From assembly GCF_002163755.1 (NCBI RefSeq), contig NZ_CP015863.1, positions 1,426,001 through 1,490,000 of the forward strand: a stretch of DNA of 64,000 nucleotides, given 5' to 3'. The stretch comes from Vibrio campbellii CAIM 519 = NBRC 15631 = ATCC 25920. Its GTDB lineage: Bacteria > Pseudomonadota > Gammaproteobacteria > Enterobacterales > Vibrionaceae. Both the position numbers and the translations under genes were made by a program. This document shows, in pieces, positions 15,846-25,446 of this stretch. The notes below the pieces were generated by a model. That model was not told the origin of the DNA, did not search any database, and saw only the letters and a list, made by a program, of their open reading frames with translations. Every line of letters starts with the position of its first letter. The stretch's first letter is position 1.

Positions 15846-17177
15846 ATGACAACCCATAACATATGTGCGCTCATAACCGAGTTCCCGTTAGTTAAACGGC
15901 TGATCGATTTAGAAGAGGTGGTTTGGTTCAACCCAAATATCACCACACTTGAAGAAGGTCTACCGTACGTTGGCTTAGGTGCTGCCAACATCAAAGACGC
16001 GAGTGAACGACTAAAACGCTTTGCTCCATACTTAATGAAAGCCTTCCCAGAAACGGCGGCTTCTGACGGAATTATTGAATCGAACGTTGTTGAAATCGAC
16101 AAGATGAAGTCCTGCTTGGAAGCGCAATACGGCACTCAAATTCTTGGACGTTTGATGCTTAAAAAAGACAGTCATCTGCCTATCTCAGGTTCAATAAAGG
16201 CGCGTGGTGGCATCTATGAAGTGCTAACACACGCAGAGAAGTTGGCGATTGAAGCTGGGCTTCTAAATGCAAGTGATGACTACAGCAAATTGTTCAGTGA
16301 AGAGTTTCGTCAGTTCTTTCAGCAGTACAGCATTGCCGTTGGTTCGACAGGGAATCTCGGCATGTCTATCGGCATCATGAGTGCAAAACTCGGCTTCTCT
16401 GTATCGGTTCATATGTCAGCGGATGCTCGAGAGTGGAAGAAAAACAAGCTGCGTTCTCACGGCGTAAACGTGGTGGAGTACGAGCAAGACTACGGTGTTG
16501 CTGTAGAGCAGGGACGCAAAGAAGCAGAGAAAGATCCAACTTGCTTCTTTATTGATGATGAAAACTCTCAGACCTTGTTCCTAGGTTATTCCGTTGCAGG
16601 CGAACGCTTGAAGCAACAGTTTGATGATATGGGTATCATCGTTGACGCGGAGCACCCTCTGTTCGTTTACCTACCTTGTGGGGTGGGCGGTGGCCCTGGC
16701 GGTGTGGCGTTTGGCTTGAAGATGGCGTTTGGTGACAACGTTCATTGTATCTTCGCGGAGCCGACACACTCTCCGTGTATGCTGCTTGGTGTATACACAA
16801 GCTTGCATGATGGTATTGCAGTACAAGATCTTGCTATTGATAACATCACTGCAGCTGACGGTTTAGCTGTAGGTCGTGCGTCAGGTTTTGTTGGCCGAGC
16901 GATGGAGAGACTGCTTGATGGTTACTACACCATCACGGATGAGCGCATGTATCACCATTTAGGTGAGCTAAGCGAGCTAGAAGATATTCGTTTAGAACCA
17001 TCAGCGTTAGCGGGCATGATTGGTGCGGTGCATGTTTCACAAGACCAAGCTTACCAAGCTCGAATGCAATTTAGTGAAGATAAGATGAAGAACGCCATTC
17101 ACCTCGTTTGGGCGACGGGTGGCGGCATGGTACCGGAGGCTGAAATTTCGGCGTACCTTGCGAAATCTGGTCGATAA
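15846..17177 (+). CDS. dsdA: D-serine ammonia-lyase DsdA
   Basis: A 443-residue fold-type II PLP enzyme that deaminates D-serine to pyruvate and ammonia, protecting against D-serine toxicity and using it as carbon and nitrogen source. The Schiff-base lysine is Lys118 in GSIKARGG; the glycine-rich phosphate loop is GVGGGPGG (about 277-284); VGSTGNLG is the substrate loop. Length matches the family. No dsdX transporter or dsdC regulator is adjacent; the neighbouring XRE remnants may mark a rearranged boundary. The start at 15846 gives MTTHNICALITEFP. Confidence 0.92.
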   Translation: MTTHNICALITEFPLVKRLIDLEEVVWFNPNITTLEEGLPYVGLGAANIKDASERLKRFAPYLMKAFPETAASDGIIESNVVEIDKMKSCLEAQYGTQILGRLMLKKDSHLPISGSIKARGGIYEVLTHAEKLAIEAGLLNASDDYSKLFSEEFRQFFQQYSIAVGSTGNLGMSIGIMSAKLGFSVSVHMSADAREWKKNKLRSHGVNVVEYEQDYGVAVEQGRKEAEKDPTCFFIDDENSQTLFLGYSVAGERLKQQFDDMGIIVDAEHPLFVYLPCGVGGGPGGVAFGLKMAFGDNVHCIFAEPTHSPCMLLGVYTSLHDGIAVQDLAIDNITAADGLAVGRASGFVGRAMERLLDGYYTITDERMYHHLGELSELEDIRLEPSALAGMIGAVHVSQDQAYQARMQFSEDKMKNAIHLVWATGGGMVPEAEISAYLAKSGR

Positions 17178-17217
17178 TCGAGTTTGCTCTTGCTTTGGGA
17201 ACTGCGAGAGTAAAAGA

Positions 17218-17245
17218 AAAGGGCTCATCAATGGATGAGCCCTTT
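17218..17245. terminator. Bidirectional terminator between dsdA and cydC
   Basis: Stem AAAGGGCTCATC/GATGAGCCCTTT with a four-base loop, between two converging genes. Confidence 0.88.
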
Positions 17246-17263
17246 GTGTATGTTAATTCCAGA

Positions 17264-18985
17264 CTACAGAGATTGTAGTAGCTGGTGGTAACGACCTTTC
17301 TCAGTTAGTAGCGCTTGGTGGCTACCTTGTTCGATGATCTCGCCTTGCTCCATCAAACAGATGTTGTCCATGCTTTCTAGCTCAATCAAACGGTGGGTAA
17401 TAAATACTACGGTCTTGTTCGCAAAGTGCTCTTTGAACAGTTCCATTACTGTTTGCTCGGTGCGTTTGTCCAGACCTTCGGTCGGTTCATCAAGAAGCAG
17501 GATTGGGGCATCACGCAATAGCGCTCGTGCAATGCCAATACGACGCTTTTCACCACCAGACAGTTGACGTCCACCATCACCTAACCAAGCATTTAATCCT
17601 GGCTCTTCTAAGAGATTCGCCAAGTCCACTTTGGTCAGGATATCAGCGAGCTGCTCGTCCGTGGCTTCAGGGGCTGCAAGCAATAGGTTGTCACGCAATG
17701 TGCCATTAAGAACATCAACACGTTGGCTTACTACTGTGATTGCAGCGCGCAGATCAGATTCACTCCAATCTTGCAGAGGCGCACCACCGATGCTCACTTG
17801 ACCTTGGTTTACATCCCAGTAGCGACAAAGCAATTGAATAAGCGTTGATTTACCTGAACCAGTTTGGCCAACAATTGCCGTTTTTGAGCCCAGTGGCAGT
17901 GATAGCGTGAGATCTTTCAGTACTTTTTGCTGACCATCAGGGTAGGTGAAATCTACCTTGCTGAACTCAATATCTAGCGGCTTATCTTCACGTTTAGATT
18001 GTTCTGGGAAGATAACGTCTGGTTCCGCTAAGGTGATTTCGTTCAATCGACGCGCTGATGTCAGTGTTTGACCTAGGTATTGGAAAGCCCCTGCGATTGG
18101 CATCAGAATTTCAAAGCTTGCCATGGTGGCAAATGCGAACAGCGCAATCCAAGGATCTGGCGCACGACCACCAACGCCATCCGCAGCAAACCACAGCATA
18201 GCAACGAGCGTTAAACCATTCGCTAGCATCAGCAGACCAGAAGCCATACCCGTTAGGTTAGCGTTGACGAACTGGTTGGATAGCAGTTGTTTTTGCTTCT
18301 CTAGAATTACGTTACGGTAGCGCTCTTCTGCGCCAAATAAGCTCAGTTCGCTGTAACCTTGAAGCCAGTCCAGTGTCGCCACTCGTAGCTGTGCTTTATT
18401 TTGTGTCAGATGTTCGCCGTTATGTTTGCCAAGTTTGTAGAACAATACCGGCCATACCAACAGCATCACAGTCAGGATACCGCCAAGCAATAGGGCAAGA
18501 TGCCAGTCAAAGAAAGCAAGCACTGCGGTTAGCGATAAGATACCGAATACGCCAACAATCACAGGGCTGATAAGACGCAAGTACACGTGATCCATTGCAT
18601 CTACGTCTGCCACTAGGCGGTTCAGTAGATCCGCATCACGCATGGTAGAAACGCGACCAGGGATCAGCGGTGCAAGCTTCTTGAAGAAGAAGATGCGTAG
18701 ATCCGTCAGTAGCTTGAAGGTTGCATTGTGGCTAACAACACGTTCGCCCCAGCGGCCAGCAGTACGCGCCATCGCAGCGCCACGAACACCTGCGCCAGGC
18801 AGCATATAGTTAAAGGTCTCACGAGCAATGGTCAAACCCGCTACAGCTGCCGCAGAGATAAACCAGCCGGACAGCGTTAATAGACCAACAGAAGCGGCCA
18901 GAGTCAGAAACGCTAGAAGCATCCCCAGAGACAAGCCAAACCAGTGCTTTTTGTACAGTTTTAGATAAGGGAGTAAATCACGCAT
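17264..18985 (-). CDS. cydC: Cysteine/glutathione ABC exporter subunit CydC
   Basis: A 573-residue half-transporter: six membrane segments in the first 320 residues, then an ATPase domain with Walker A GQTGSGKST, signature LSGGEKRR and Walker B ILLLDEPTEGLD. With CydD it forms the heterodimer that exports cysteine and glutathione (and handles haem) to the periplasm, needed for assembly of cytochrome bd oxidase. Its start overlaps the cydD stop by eight bases, so the two are translationally coupled. Downstream is a terminator. Confidence 0.93.
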   Translation of the reverse strand: MRDLLPYLKLYKKHWFGLSLGMLLAFLTLAASVGLLTLSGWFISAAAVAGLTIARETFNYMLPGAGVRGAAMARTAGRWGERVVSHNATFKLLTDLRIFFFKKLAPLIPGRVSTMRDADLLNRLVADVDAMDHVYLRLISPVIVGVFGILSLTAVLAFFDWHLALLLGGILTVMLLVWPVLFYKLGKHNGEHLTQNKAQLRVATLDWLQGYSELSLFGAEERYRNVILEKQKQLLSNQFVNANLTGMASGLLMLANGLTLVAMLWFAADGVGGRAPDPWIALFAFATMASFEILMPIAGAFQYLGQTLTSARRLNEITLAEPDVIFPEQSKREDKPLDIEFSKVDFTYPDGQQKVLKDLTLSLPLGSKTAIVGQTGSGKSTLIQLLCRYWDVNQGQVSIGGAPLQDWSESDLRAAITVVSQRVDVLNGTLRDNLLLAAPEATDEQLADILTKVDLANLLEEPGLNAWLGDGGRQLSGGEKRRIGIARALLRDAPILLLDEPTEGLDKRTEQTVMELFKEHFANKTVVFITHRLIELESMDNICLMEQGEIIEQGSHQALLTEKGRYHQLLQSL

Positions 18986-20765
18986 CTAAGTTCCCCTTGT
19001 CTGATTCACGTTGAGCTAGGTTGGCAGCCAACATTTCTTTAAATAAACCATCTTGCGATGCCAACGTTGCGTAATCACCACGTTGGACAATTTGTCCTTG
19101 TTGCATCACCAAAATCTGAGACACATTTTGCAGTGGTGCCAATTGGTGAGTGATCATCAAGTTAGTGGTGGATTCGGTGTATTTACCGATGCCTTCCATC
19201 ACAAGTTTCTCGCTGCGAGCATCCAAGCTGGCGGTTGGCTCATCGAGTAACCAAAAACGCCCGTTTTGTAGCATCGCACGCGCAAGTGCAAGACGCTGTG
19301 CCTGACCAACAGATAAACCACCGGAGCGGTCAGAAATTTGGTAATCCAAGCCATGCATTTCAACAAACTCTGCGGCGTGGGAGTCGTTGAGTACCGAATG
19401 GACTTGTTGGTCCTGAATATCTTGCTTACCTAAGGTGACATTGTCACGAATGCTGCCGTGCAGAAGCATTGGGTTTTGCCCAATCCAACTGATGGCTTCA
19501 CGCCATGTTGTTAGATCCAACTCAGACAATTCACAGCCGTTAATTTTCAAGCTGCCCTTGTATGGCATAAAACCAAGGATGGTATTCACTAAGCTGGTTT
19601 TACCTGCGCCACTTGGGCCGACTAGTGCCGTGCTTTGGTTGGCATCTAGGGAGAAGGATAGGGGACCAACAAGTTGCTTACCTTCAGGGCTGAAGATAAC
19701 AAGATCGTTCGCTTCGATATAAATCGCGGCGTTTTGTTCAACAGCTTTGTGACCATCTTTTACTTGGTCAACGTCTAGCTCTAGGAATTCAACGATACTT
19801 TCTGCTGCACCGACCGCTTGTTGCTTCGCATGGTAGAAAGTGCCAAGGTCGCGAAGTGGTTGGTAGAACTCAGGCGCAAGGATAAGAATAAACAAACCTG
19901 CGAAGAGGGTTACACCAGCACCGTAGTAACCAAAGTTAAGTTCACCGATGTAGCTGAAACCGAAGTAAACCGCCGTAATCGCAATTGAAATCGAAGTGAA
20001 GAACTCAAGTACCGCAGAAGATAGAAAGGCAATCTTCAATACATCCATCGTACGTGTACGGAAAACTTCAGATGCCCCTTTTAATGTCTCGGTTTCTGAC
20101 TTAGTGCGGTCAAACAAACGAATAGTAGTCATCGCTTGCAAACGGTCATAGAAGTGACCGGATAAACGTTGCAGAGCTTTAAAGTTTTTACGGTTTGCAT
20201 CCGCGGCTTTCATGCCGACCAATGCCATAAACATAGGAACAAGAGGTGCAGTGACAAGGAATATGAGGCCTGCCGCCCAGTTGATTGGGAAAACCACCAC
20301 TAGGATGATGAAAGGCACCAAAACAGATAATGACATTTGCGGGAGGTAGCGAGAGAAGAAATCTTGCATATCCTCTACTTGCTCTAAAATCAACGTTGCC
20401 CAGCTACCTGCTGGCTTGCCTTTGATATAAGCAGGACCAAGTTGGTGGACTTTATCTAGAATCAGTTGGCGAATGTAAACGCGGATCTGTTCGCCGCAAC
20501 GGTAACCGGCAATTTCGCGTCCCCAAGTACAGGCTGCGCGACCGACAACGGTGACACCCAATCCGACGAAGTGCCAAATAAGTTCACTCTTGTCGACATG
20601 CTCGATGATTGATTGGTGAAGAATGGAGGCGAGCAGGGCTGCTTGAGCCAATAAAAACACGCTTGATAGTACGCCTAGGCCTATCGCAACCATCAGCCAG
20701 CGCTTGGCCAACTTACTCTGTTGCTTAAGCCACTTATTCAAGCTGCTTTGCTTTTTCTTATCCAT
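18978..20765 (-). CDS. cydD: Cysteine/glutathione ABC exporter subunit CydD
   Basis: A 595-residue ABC half-transporter with six membrane segments (about 20-320) and an ATPase domain: GPSGAGKTS, the signature LSVGQAQR and FWLLDEPTASLD. Partner of CydC. The order trxB, cydD, cydC on one strand is the usual vibrio and enterobacterial arrangement and fits a shared role in thiol homeostasis. A terminator lies between trxB and cydD, so cydDC probably has its own promoter or receives read-through. Confidence 0.93.
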   Translation of the reverse strand: MDKKKQSSLNKWLKQQSKLAKRWLMVAIGLGVLSSVFLLAQAALLASILHQSIIEHVDKSELIWHFVGLGVTVVGRAACTWGREIAGYRCGEQIRVYIRQLILDKVHQLGPAYIKGKPAGSWATLILEQVEDMQDFFSRYLPQMSLSVLVPFIILVVVFPINWAAGLIFLVTAPLVPMFMALVGMKAADANRKNFKALQRLSGHFYDRLQAMTTIRLFDRTKSETETLKGASEVFRTRTMDVLKIAFLSSAVLEFFTSISIAITAVYFGFSYIGELNFGYYGAGVTLFAGLFILILAPEFYQPLRDLGTFYHAKQQAVGAAESIVEFLELDVDQVKDGHKAVEQNAAIYIEANDLVIFSPEGKQLVGPLSFSLDANQSTALVGPSGAGKTSLVNTILGFMPYKGSLKINGCELSELDLTTWREAISWIGQNPMLLHGSIRDNVTLGKQDIQDQQVHSVLNDSHAAEFVEMHGLDYQISDRSGGLSVGQAQRLALARAMLQNGRFWLLDEPTASLDARSEKLVMEGIGKYTESTTNLMITHQLAPLQNVSQILVMQQGQIVQRGDYATLASQDGLFKEMLAANLAQRESDKGNLDA

Positions 20766-20811
20766 TGTGAAGGCTTAATGATAATTGTTTTAATGAGGCG
20801 CTAGTATACAA

Positions 20812-20843
20812 AAGAAAACCCAGCGGGAATACCGCTGGGCTTT
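20812..20843 (-). terminator. Terminator after trxB
   Basis: Stem CCCAGCGG/CCGCTGGG with a short loop, followed on the minus strand by TTTTCTTTT, 25 bases beyond the trxB stop. Confidence 0.85.
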
Positions 20844-20868
20844 AAGGATATGACACAAATGTGAAAAG

Positions 20869-21828
20869 TTATTTGTCAGTAAGCGCGTCTAGGAAACGTT
20901 CTGCATCCAATGCTGCCATACAACCTGTACCAGCAGAAGTAATCGCTTGGCGGTAGTTATGGTCCATTACGTCACCTGCAGCAAACACACCTTCGATGCT
21001 AGTTTGTGTTGCATTACCTTCAAGGCCTGATTGAACGATGATGTAACCATCTTTCATGTCTACTTGGCCTTCGAAGATTTGCGTGTTTGGCTGGTGGCCG
21101 ATCGCGATGAATGCGCCCATTACTGCTAGATCCTCAGTCGCACCGCTGTTCACGTCTTTGATGCGAACACCTGTTACGCCCATGTCGTCGCCTAGTACTT
21201 CATCTAGTGTGCGGTCTGTGTGAAGAACGATATTGCCGCTTTCAACCTTATCCATCAGACGCTGTACAAGGATCTTCTCTGCGCGGAATGAATCACGACG
21301 GTGGATCAGATGAACTTCTGATGCAATGTTTGATAGGTAAAGCGCTTCTTCAACTGCCGTGTTACCACCGCCCACAACCGCAACTTTCTGATTGCGGTAG
21401 AAGAAACCATCACAAGTTGCACAAGCTGAAACGCCACGACCTTTAAATGCTTCTTCAGATTCAAGACCTAGGTATTTCGCTGATGCACCTGTCGAGATGA
21501 TCAACGCATCACAAGTGTACTCACCAGAGTCACCTTTTAGACGGAATGGACGTTGAGACAATTCCACTTCGTTGATGTGATCGAACACGATTTCTGTTTC
21601 GAATCGTTCTGCGTGCTCTTTCATGCGTTCCATCAAACCTGGGCCAGTAAGACCTTCTGCGTCACCAGGCCAGTTTTCTACTTCAGTAGTGGTCGTTAGC
21701 TGACCACCTTGCTGCATTCCCGTTACTAGCACAGGGTTTAAGTTAGCACGCGCTGCGTATACTGCTGCGGTGTAACCTGCTGGGCCAGAACCAAGAATTA
21801 ATAATTTACAGTGTTTTACGTCGCTCAT
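20869..21828 (-). CDS. trxB: Thioredoxin reductase TrxB
   Basis: A 319-residue FAD/NADPH enzyme that reduces thioredoxin. It has the N-terminal dinucleotide motif GSGPAGYTAA, the redox-active CATC (Cys136, Cys139), the NADPH-binding VVGGGNTAVEEA and the C-terminal AAGDVMD FAD motif. Length is standard for bacterial TrxB. The upstream gap to 22072 (about 240 bases) holds its promoter; no lrp gene follows directly as in some relatives. Confidence 0.95.
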   Translation of the reverse strand: MSDVKHCKLLILGSGPAGYTAAVYAARANLNPVLVTGMQQGGQLTTTTEVENWPGDAEGLTGPGLMERMKEHAERFETEIVFDHINEVELSQRPFRLKGDSGEYTCDALIISTGASAKYLGLESEEAFKGRGVSACATCDGFFYRNQKVAVVGGGNTAVEEALYLSNIASEVHLIHRRDSFRAEKILVQRLMDKVESGNIVLHTDRTLDEVLGDDMGVTGVRIKDVNSGATEDLAVMGAFIAIGHQPNTQIFEGQVDMKDGYIIVQSGLEGNATQTSIEGVFAAGDVMDHNYRQAITSAGTGCMAALDAERFLDALTDK

Positions 21829-22072
21829 TATGGCTCCATAGAGGGCTGAACATTTCTCCCGATTGTATGGAAATTTTATTTATTTTTAAAGGGGGAAGGC
21901 AATGGCTTAGTGTTTGTCCTTTAATTGCAAGGTTATCTATCAATAACTCTCCAAATTGCAGCATTAATGCCTTAGTCACGGATACCTATTACTTTCTTAG
22001 AGAAGATAAGAGTATATTTTTTAGAGGATGAGGATTTATATATAGTCGCTATCATGGCATCGGCGGAATGAC

Positions 22073-22099
22073 AAAAAGCCGACAAGTGAGTCGGCTTTC
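22073..22099 (-). terminator. Terminator after the PLP enzyme gene
   Basis: Stem AAAGCCGAC/GTCGGCTTT with a six-base loop and a U-run on the minus strand, 11 bases beyond the stop of the 22110-23348 gene. Confidence 0.85.
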
Positions 22100-22109
22100 C
22101 TTGAGTGGG

Positions 22110-23348
22110 CTAGAGTATAGTTTTTAGCGCATTAAATAAGTGCTCAATTTCTTCCTCGGTATTGTAATGCATCAACCCGACCCTGAGAATTCCACCTTTA
22201 TCTGTAATCTTTAATGCATCTGTCAGCTTGTCTGCGTAAAGATGACCACTCCAAGTGTATATCTCATGCTCCCCTAAAAATGATGCTATTTCGACTGGGT
22301 TTCGATCACCAAATCTAAGGGCGAATGTCGCTGTCCTATTATTTACACTTGGTTCTCCAAACAATTCAATTTGTGGGAGCTCTTCCAAATGGTATAGAAA
22401 TTTTTTTATGAGTACATTTTCGTAGGAACCGATATTCTCATAACCGCTAATTAATTTATCTCTAAGGTTAGCACCAGTGCCGAGTGATGCTAAGTAATCT
22501 ATCGTTGAAGAGAAGGCGGAAAGTGCTTCGAAATTAAGGGTTCCAGTCTCCCAACAGTTTGGGGAGTATGATGGTGCTGGCTCAACCTTGTAAGGAGTGT
22601 AATGTTCGAGCGCAGCCTGACGACCATAAAATACACCTAGATGCGGGCCAAAGAACTTATAGGCAGAGCCTGCCACAAAGTCGGCACCGAGTGAGGTGAC
22701 GTCCATAATCTTGTGAGGTAAAAGATGCACTGCATCAATGAAGACAACACTGCCGTTTGCTTTACCCAGGCGAGTTATTTCTTCAATATCTACAAGAGTT
22801 CCAGACAAGTTACTTGCCGCAGTAACAGCGACTAAGCGGGTTCTCTCGTTAAGCATTCCCGCGTATGCTTCGAGATCAAGATTACAAGTTTTGTCCAATA
22901 TTGGGATATAGTGGATTTTTACACCTTTGTCTTGGGCGGCCATGACCCAAGAAGAACGGTTAGAACCGTGGTCAGCGGTGCTCAGAATAATTTCATCACC
23001 TTCTTTCCAATCTTGGCTGATTGCTCGACTAAAATGAAATGTCATTGAAGTCATGTTTGCACCGAAGACTATTTCTTCTTTTTTTTCAGCGCCGAACAAG
23101 GCTGCTGCCTTTTCACGGCAAGTGTCAACTAATTCGCCAGTTTTTCTACTTACTGAAAAGTGACCTCCAAGATTAGTATTGCCTTCCTTGAGGTAGTTAG
23201 CGTAACTCTCTATAACGCTTCGAGGCTGCTGTGCTCCGCCTGGTCCATCGAAATAAATCGGCGAAGCATCTAAACTCTCGCTTTTCAGTGCTGGGAATTC
23301 TTTACGAAGCGCCTCAATCTGCGAATTAAGCGGTGAAAACAAAGACAT
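22110..23348 (-). CDS. Class-V PLP enzyme, cysteine-desulfurase-like but lacking the catalytic cysteine
   Basis: A 412-residue fold-type I PLP enzyme of the NifS-like group that I associate with the VC1184 subfamily. The cofactor lysine is Lys231 in AGSAYKFFGPH, and Asp205 in FIDAVH would bind the pyridine nitrogen. In the C-terminal active-site loop, where SufS-type desulfurases have GHHCA, this protein has GHLYA (Tyr371), so it should not carry a persulfide. It overlaps the upstream dioxygenase by 23 bases and has its AAGGAG site inside that gene, so the two are coupled. An amino acid lyase, racemase or aminotransferase acting on the dioxygenase product is possible; this is inference. Confidence 0.8.
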   Translation of the reverse strand: MSLFSPLNSQIEALRKEFPALKSESLDASPIYFDGPGGAQQPRSVIESYANYLKEGNTNLGGHFSVSRKTGELVDTCREKAAALFGAEKKEEIVFGANMTSMTFHFSRAISQDWKEGDEIILSTADHGSNRSSWVMAAQDKGVKIHYIPILDKTCNLDLEAYAGMLNERTRLVAVTAASNLSGTLVDIEEITRLGKANGSVVFIDAVHLLPHKIMDVTSLGADFVAGSAYKFFGPHLGVFYGRQAALEHYTPYKVEPAPSYSPNCWETGTLNFEALSAFSSTIDYLASLGTGANLRDKLISGYENIGSYENVLIKKFLYHLEELPQIELFGEPSVNNRTATFALRFGDRNPVEIASFLGEHEIYTWSGHLYADKLTDALKITDKGGILRVGLMHYNTEEEIEHLFNALKTIL

Positions 23349-23964
23349 CTCTCACTCCTTTTTTGCCTTCAATACTAGATAAGGTTTCAGATATATGATG
23401 GAAGAAACGTTTGTCGTTCAGAATGACGAACTGGTTTTCTTCAAGAACGGTATTCATATGGGGATGTTGGTCGACTGGTGACGAGTAGATTTGAGTGTAT
23501 CCCCCGGAAATATTCTCTCTTCTAACACAGAATATTCCGACGTAGTTAAAACCATCTTGATGGATCCCTTCAGGAGCAGGAGCGCTTGTTGAATCGTGAT
23601 CACAAGTGACTCGAATTTGGTGGACATCTACGACAGAGTGATCGTCTATTGCACCTGTTCTTTCCATAAATGATTTAAGTAGGTGCTGAAATTCTTCAGT
23701 CTCTATCATTTCTCGAGACATTTCAGAAAAGTCCCGTTCTACGCCACCAAGAACTCGGTTGATATCAGCAGACTGTATGAATTTAGAGTGGGGAAGCCTT
23801 ATAATTTCTTTGTCTTCAGACTGAAAACGAGCGTACGTACGGAACCTATGACCACTATTTATGTACTTATCTGGTGGGAGCAAGTCAAAGTACGGTGAGA
23901 CACCCGTGGCAACTTCACTGGGTACTTGAAACGCCTCCAGCAAGAATTTGTTTTCAAACCTCAT
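23326..23964 (-). CDS. 2-oxoglutarate/Fe(II) dioxygenase, free-amino-acid hydroxylase type
   Basis: A 212-residue protein of the 2OG-Fe dioxygenase family that includes the L-isoleucine 4-hydroxylase of Bacillus thuringiensis (PF10014, formerly DUF2257). The iron ligands are His135 and Asp137 in GIHQDGFNYVG and a histidine at 189 or 190 in NDKRFFHH; Arg205 in GVRDVF would bind 2-oxoglutarate. Likely reaction: hydroxylation of a free amino acid with decarboxylation of 2-oxoglutarate to succinate. It is the first gene of a coupled pair with the PLP enzyme. The 300 bases upstream (23965-24271) are AT-rich and hold the promoter. Substrate is unknown. Confidence 0.82.
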   Translation of the reverse strand: MRFENKFLLEAFQVPSEVATGVSPYFDLLPPDKYINSGHRFRTYARFQSEDKEIIRLPHSKFIQSADINRVLGGVERDFSEMSREMIETEEFQHLLKSFMERTGAIDDHSVVDVHQIRVTCDHDSTSAPAPEGIHQDGFNYVGIFCVRRENISGGYTQIYSSPVDQHPHMNTVLEENQFVILNDKRFFHHISETLSSIEGKKGVRDVFVFTA

Positions 23965-24271
23965 TCGATATCCTTATCATATGTTGTGTTAATTTATTGT
24001 TAACAGTCGATATGATATATCGTCAATGAACTAGGTTTCAACGTAATTTGCTAAAAAGGGTATAAATTTCAGTTTTTTGACTGTTTAAATGATAATTTGG
24101 AGCTTTGTTCTGATTTTTGGGATTTGTATGAAGTATATTGCTGGTTTGGTGTCTTGGTTTGGTATATATGACCAAAATGATGAAAATGTTTTGATAGTTG
24201 GCAAAAGTGAAGGATCGAGCTGTGAGTCACGCTCCTTCTTTATCAAATGATAATTGACGATAAAACCTCTG

Positions 24272-25120
24272 TTAACTATGGATGTATTCGCTCACTTCAA
24301 CCTCATAAGAGGTGAACTTACGCACGTTGATCACGCCAGTATCAAAGATCAGGTATTGGCCTTTAATGCCTTGCAGCGTACCCGTAACAACTGGGTTTTT
24401 ATCGAAGTTGTGCGAGGTGATTTTAGTCGGATGCTGCTGAACCGGATAGCTTAGAGAAGTAATGCTTTCGCTTAACACTTCAACTGCGTCATCACCATAC
24501 TGCTGTTTAATCTCAGCGATTTTGTCTTCTACTAATGGCAGCAGTTCTGCAAATCGATCTTGCAGTTCAATTGGGTCGCCATCGCCTTTCAGCAGCGTTC
24601 GCCAGTTTGTCTTATCAGCAATGTGTTTCGCTAATTCGATTTCAATCAAGCCAGAGATATGACGAGTTTTCACTTTGAAGATAGGCAGACCTTGAGTCGC
24701 GCCTTGATCGATCCAACGCGTTGGAATTTGCGTGTGGCGCGTGATGCCCACTTTTAGACTCGAAGTATTCGATAGGTAAACGAAGTGGTCCACCATGCAA
24801 TTCTCTTCACCCCATTGCGGCTCACGGCAGGTGCCTTGTTCGTAGTGGCAAGTTTCTGGCTTCATGATGCACATGTCGCAACTCGCCAACTTCTTCATGC
24901 AAACAAAGCAGTGGCCTTGGGAATAGCTCTTCTTGGTTTTCTTACCACAAGAACAACAATAGATATTTCCTGTGTGAGTTAGAGTGAGGGTTTTTCCAAG
25001 AAACGGACTCAAATCCACTTCTTCTTCACCCACTGGCAGCCGGTAGCTTACTGCACCATCTAGAGAAGCACGCATTTTGTTTAGCGTGCCTGTAGCAATT
25101 ATTGACATGACATTACTCAT
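24272..25120 (-). CDS. DUF2797 family protein with zinc-finger-like cysteines
   Basis: A 282-residue protein starting at 25120; a second in-frame ATG at 25108 is equally possible as neither has a clear ribosome site, and longer upstream frames are unlikely. Cysteine pairs (YCCSCGKK, HCFVCMKK, SCDMCIMKPETC, GTCREPQWGEENC) in residues 40-105 suggest bound zinc. The central part (YLSNTSSLKVGITRHTQIPTRWIDQGA) recalls GIY-YIG-type nuclease folds. This is the DUF2797 layout as I know it. Role unknown. It stands alone. Confidence 0.75.
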   Translation of the reverse strand: MSNVMSIIATGTLNKMRASLDGAVSYRLPVGEEEVDLSPFLGKTLTLTHTGNIYCCSCGKKTKKSYSQGHCFVCMKKLASCDMCIMKPETCHYEQGTCREPQWGEENCMVDHFVYLSNTSSLKVGITRHTQIPTRWIDQGATQGLPIFKVKTRHISGLIEIELAKHIADKTNWRTLLKGDGDPIELQDRFAELLPLVEDKIAEIKQQYGDDAVEVLSESITSLSYPVQQHPTKITSHNFDKNPVVTGTLQGIKGQYLIFDTGVINVRKFTSYEVEVSEYIHS

Positions 25121-25446
25121 TATTGTGTTTTTGACCAGTATATACCGAAGTAAAGAAGAGAGGCATAAGAAAGCGGCGCTGAAATGGAATTGAAGCGTGT
25201 TCGCTGCCTTTTTAAACACCTACCTTTGAGCAGCGTGAAATGCTTCGCAAATAAGAATTAACGCGAACATCCTTACAGACTTGAACCAAAATCACATTTA
25301 GTTTTTAAGGGAGATGTATTGAAAACGAGATTGTGAGTCAAAAATCACTCTTTAGCTTGATAAATAACTTTATTTGAATTGTTAAAAAACTTTCAGTACA
25401 TTGCACCACATAAACAGTGCAGTGGTTAGTAACTAGGTCTATCATT

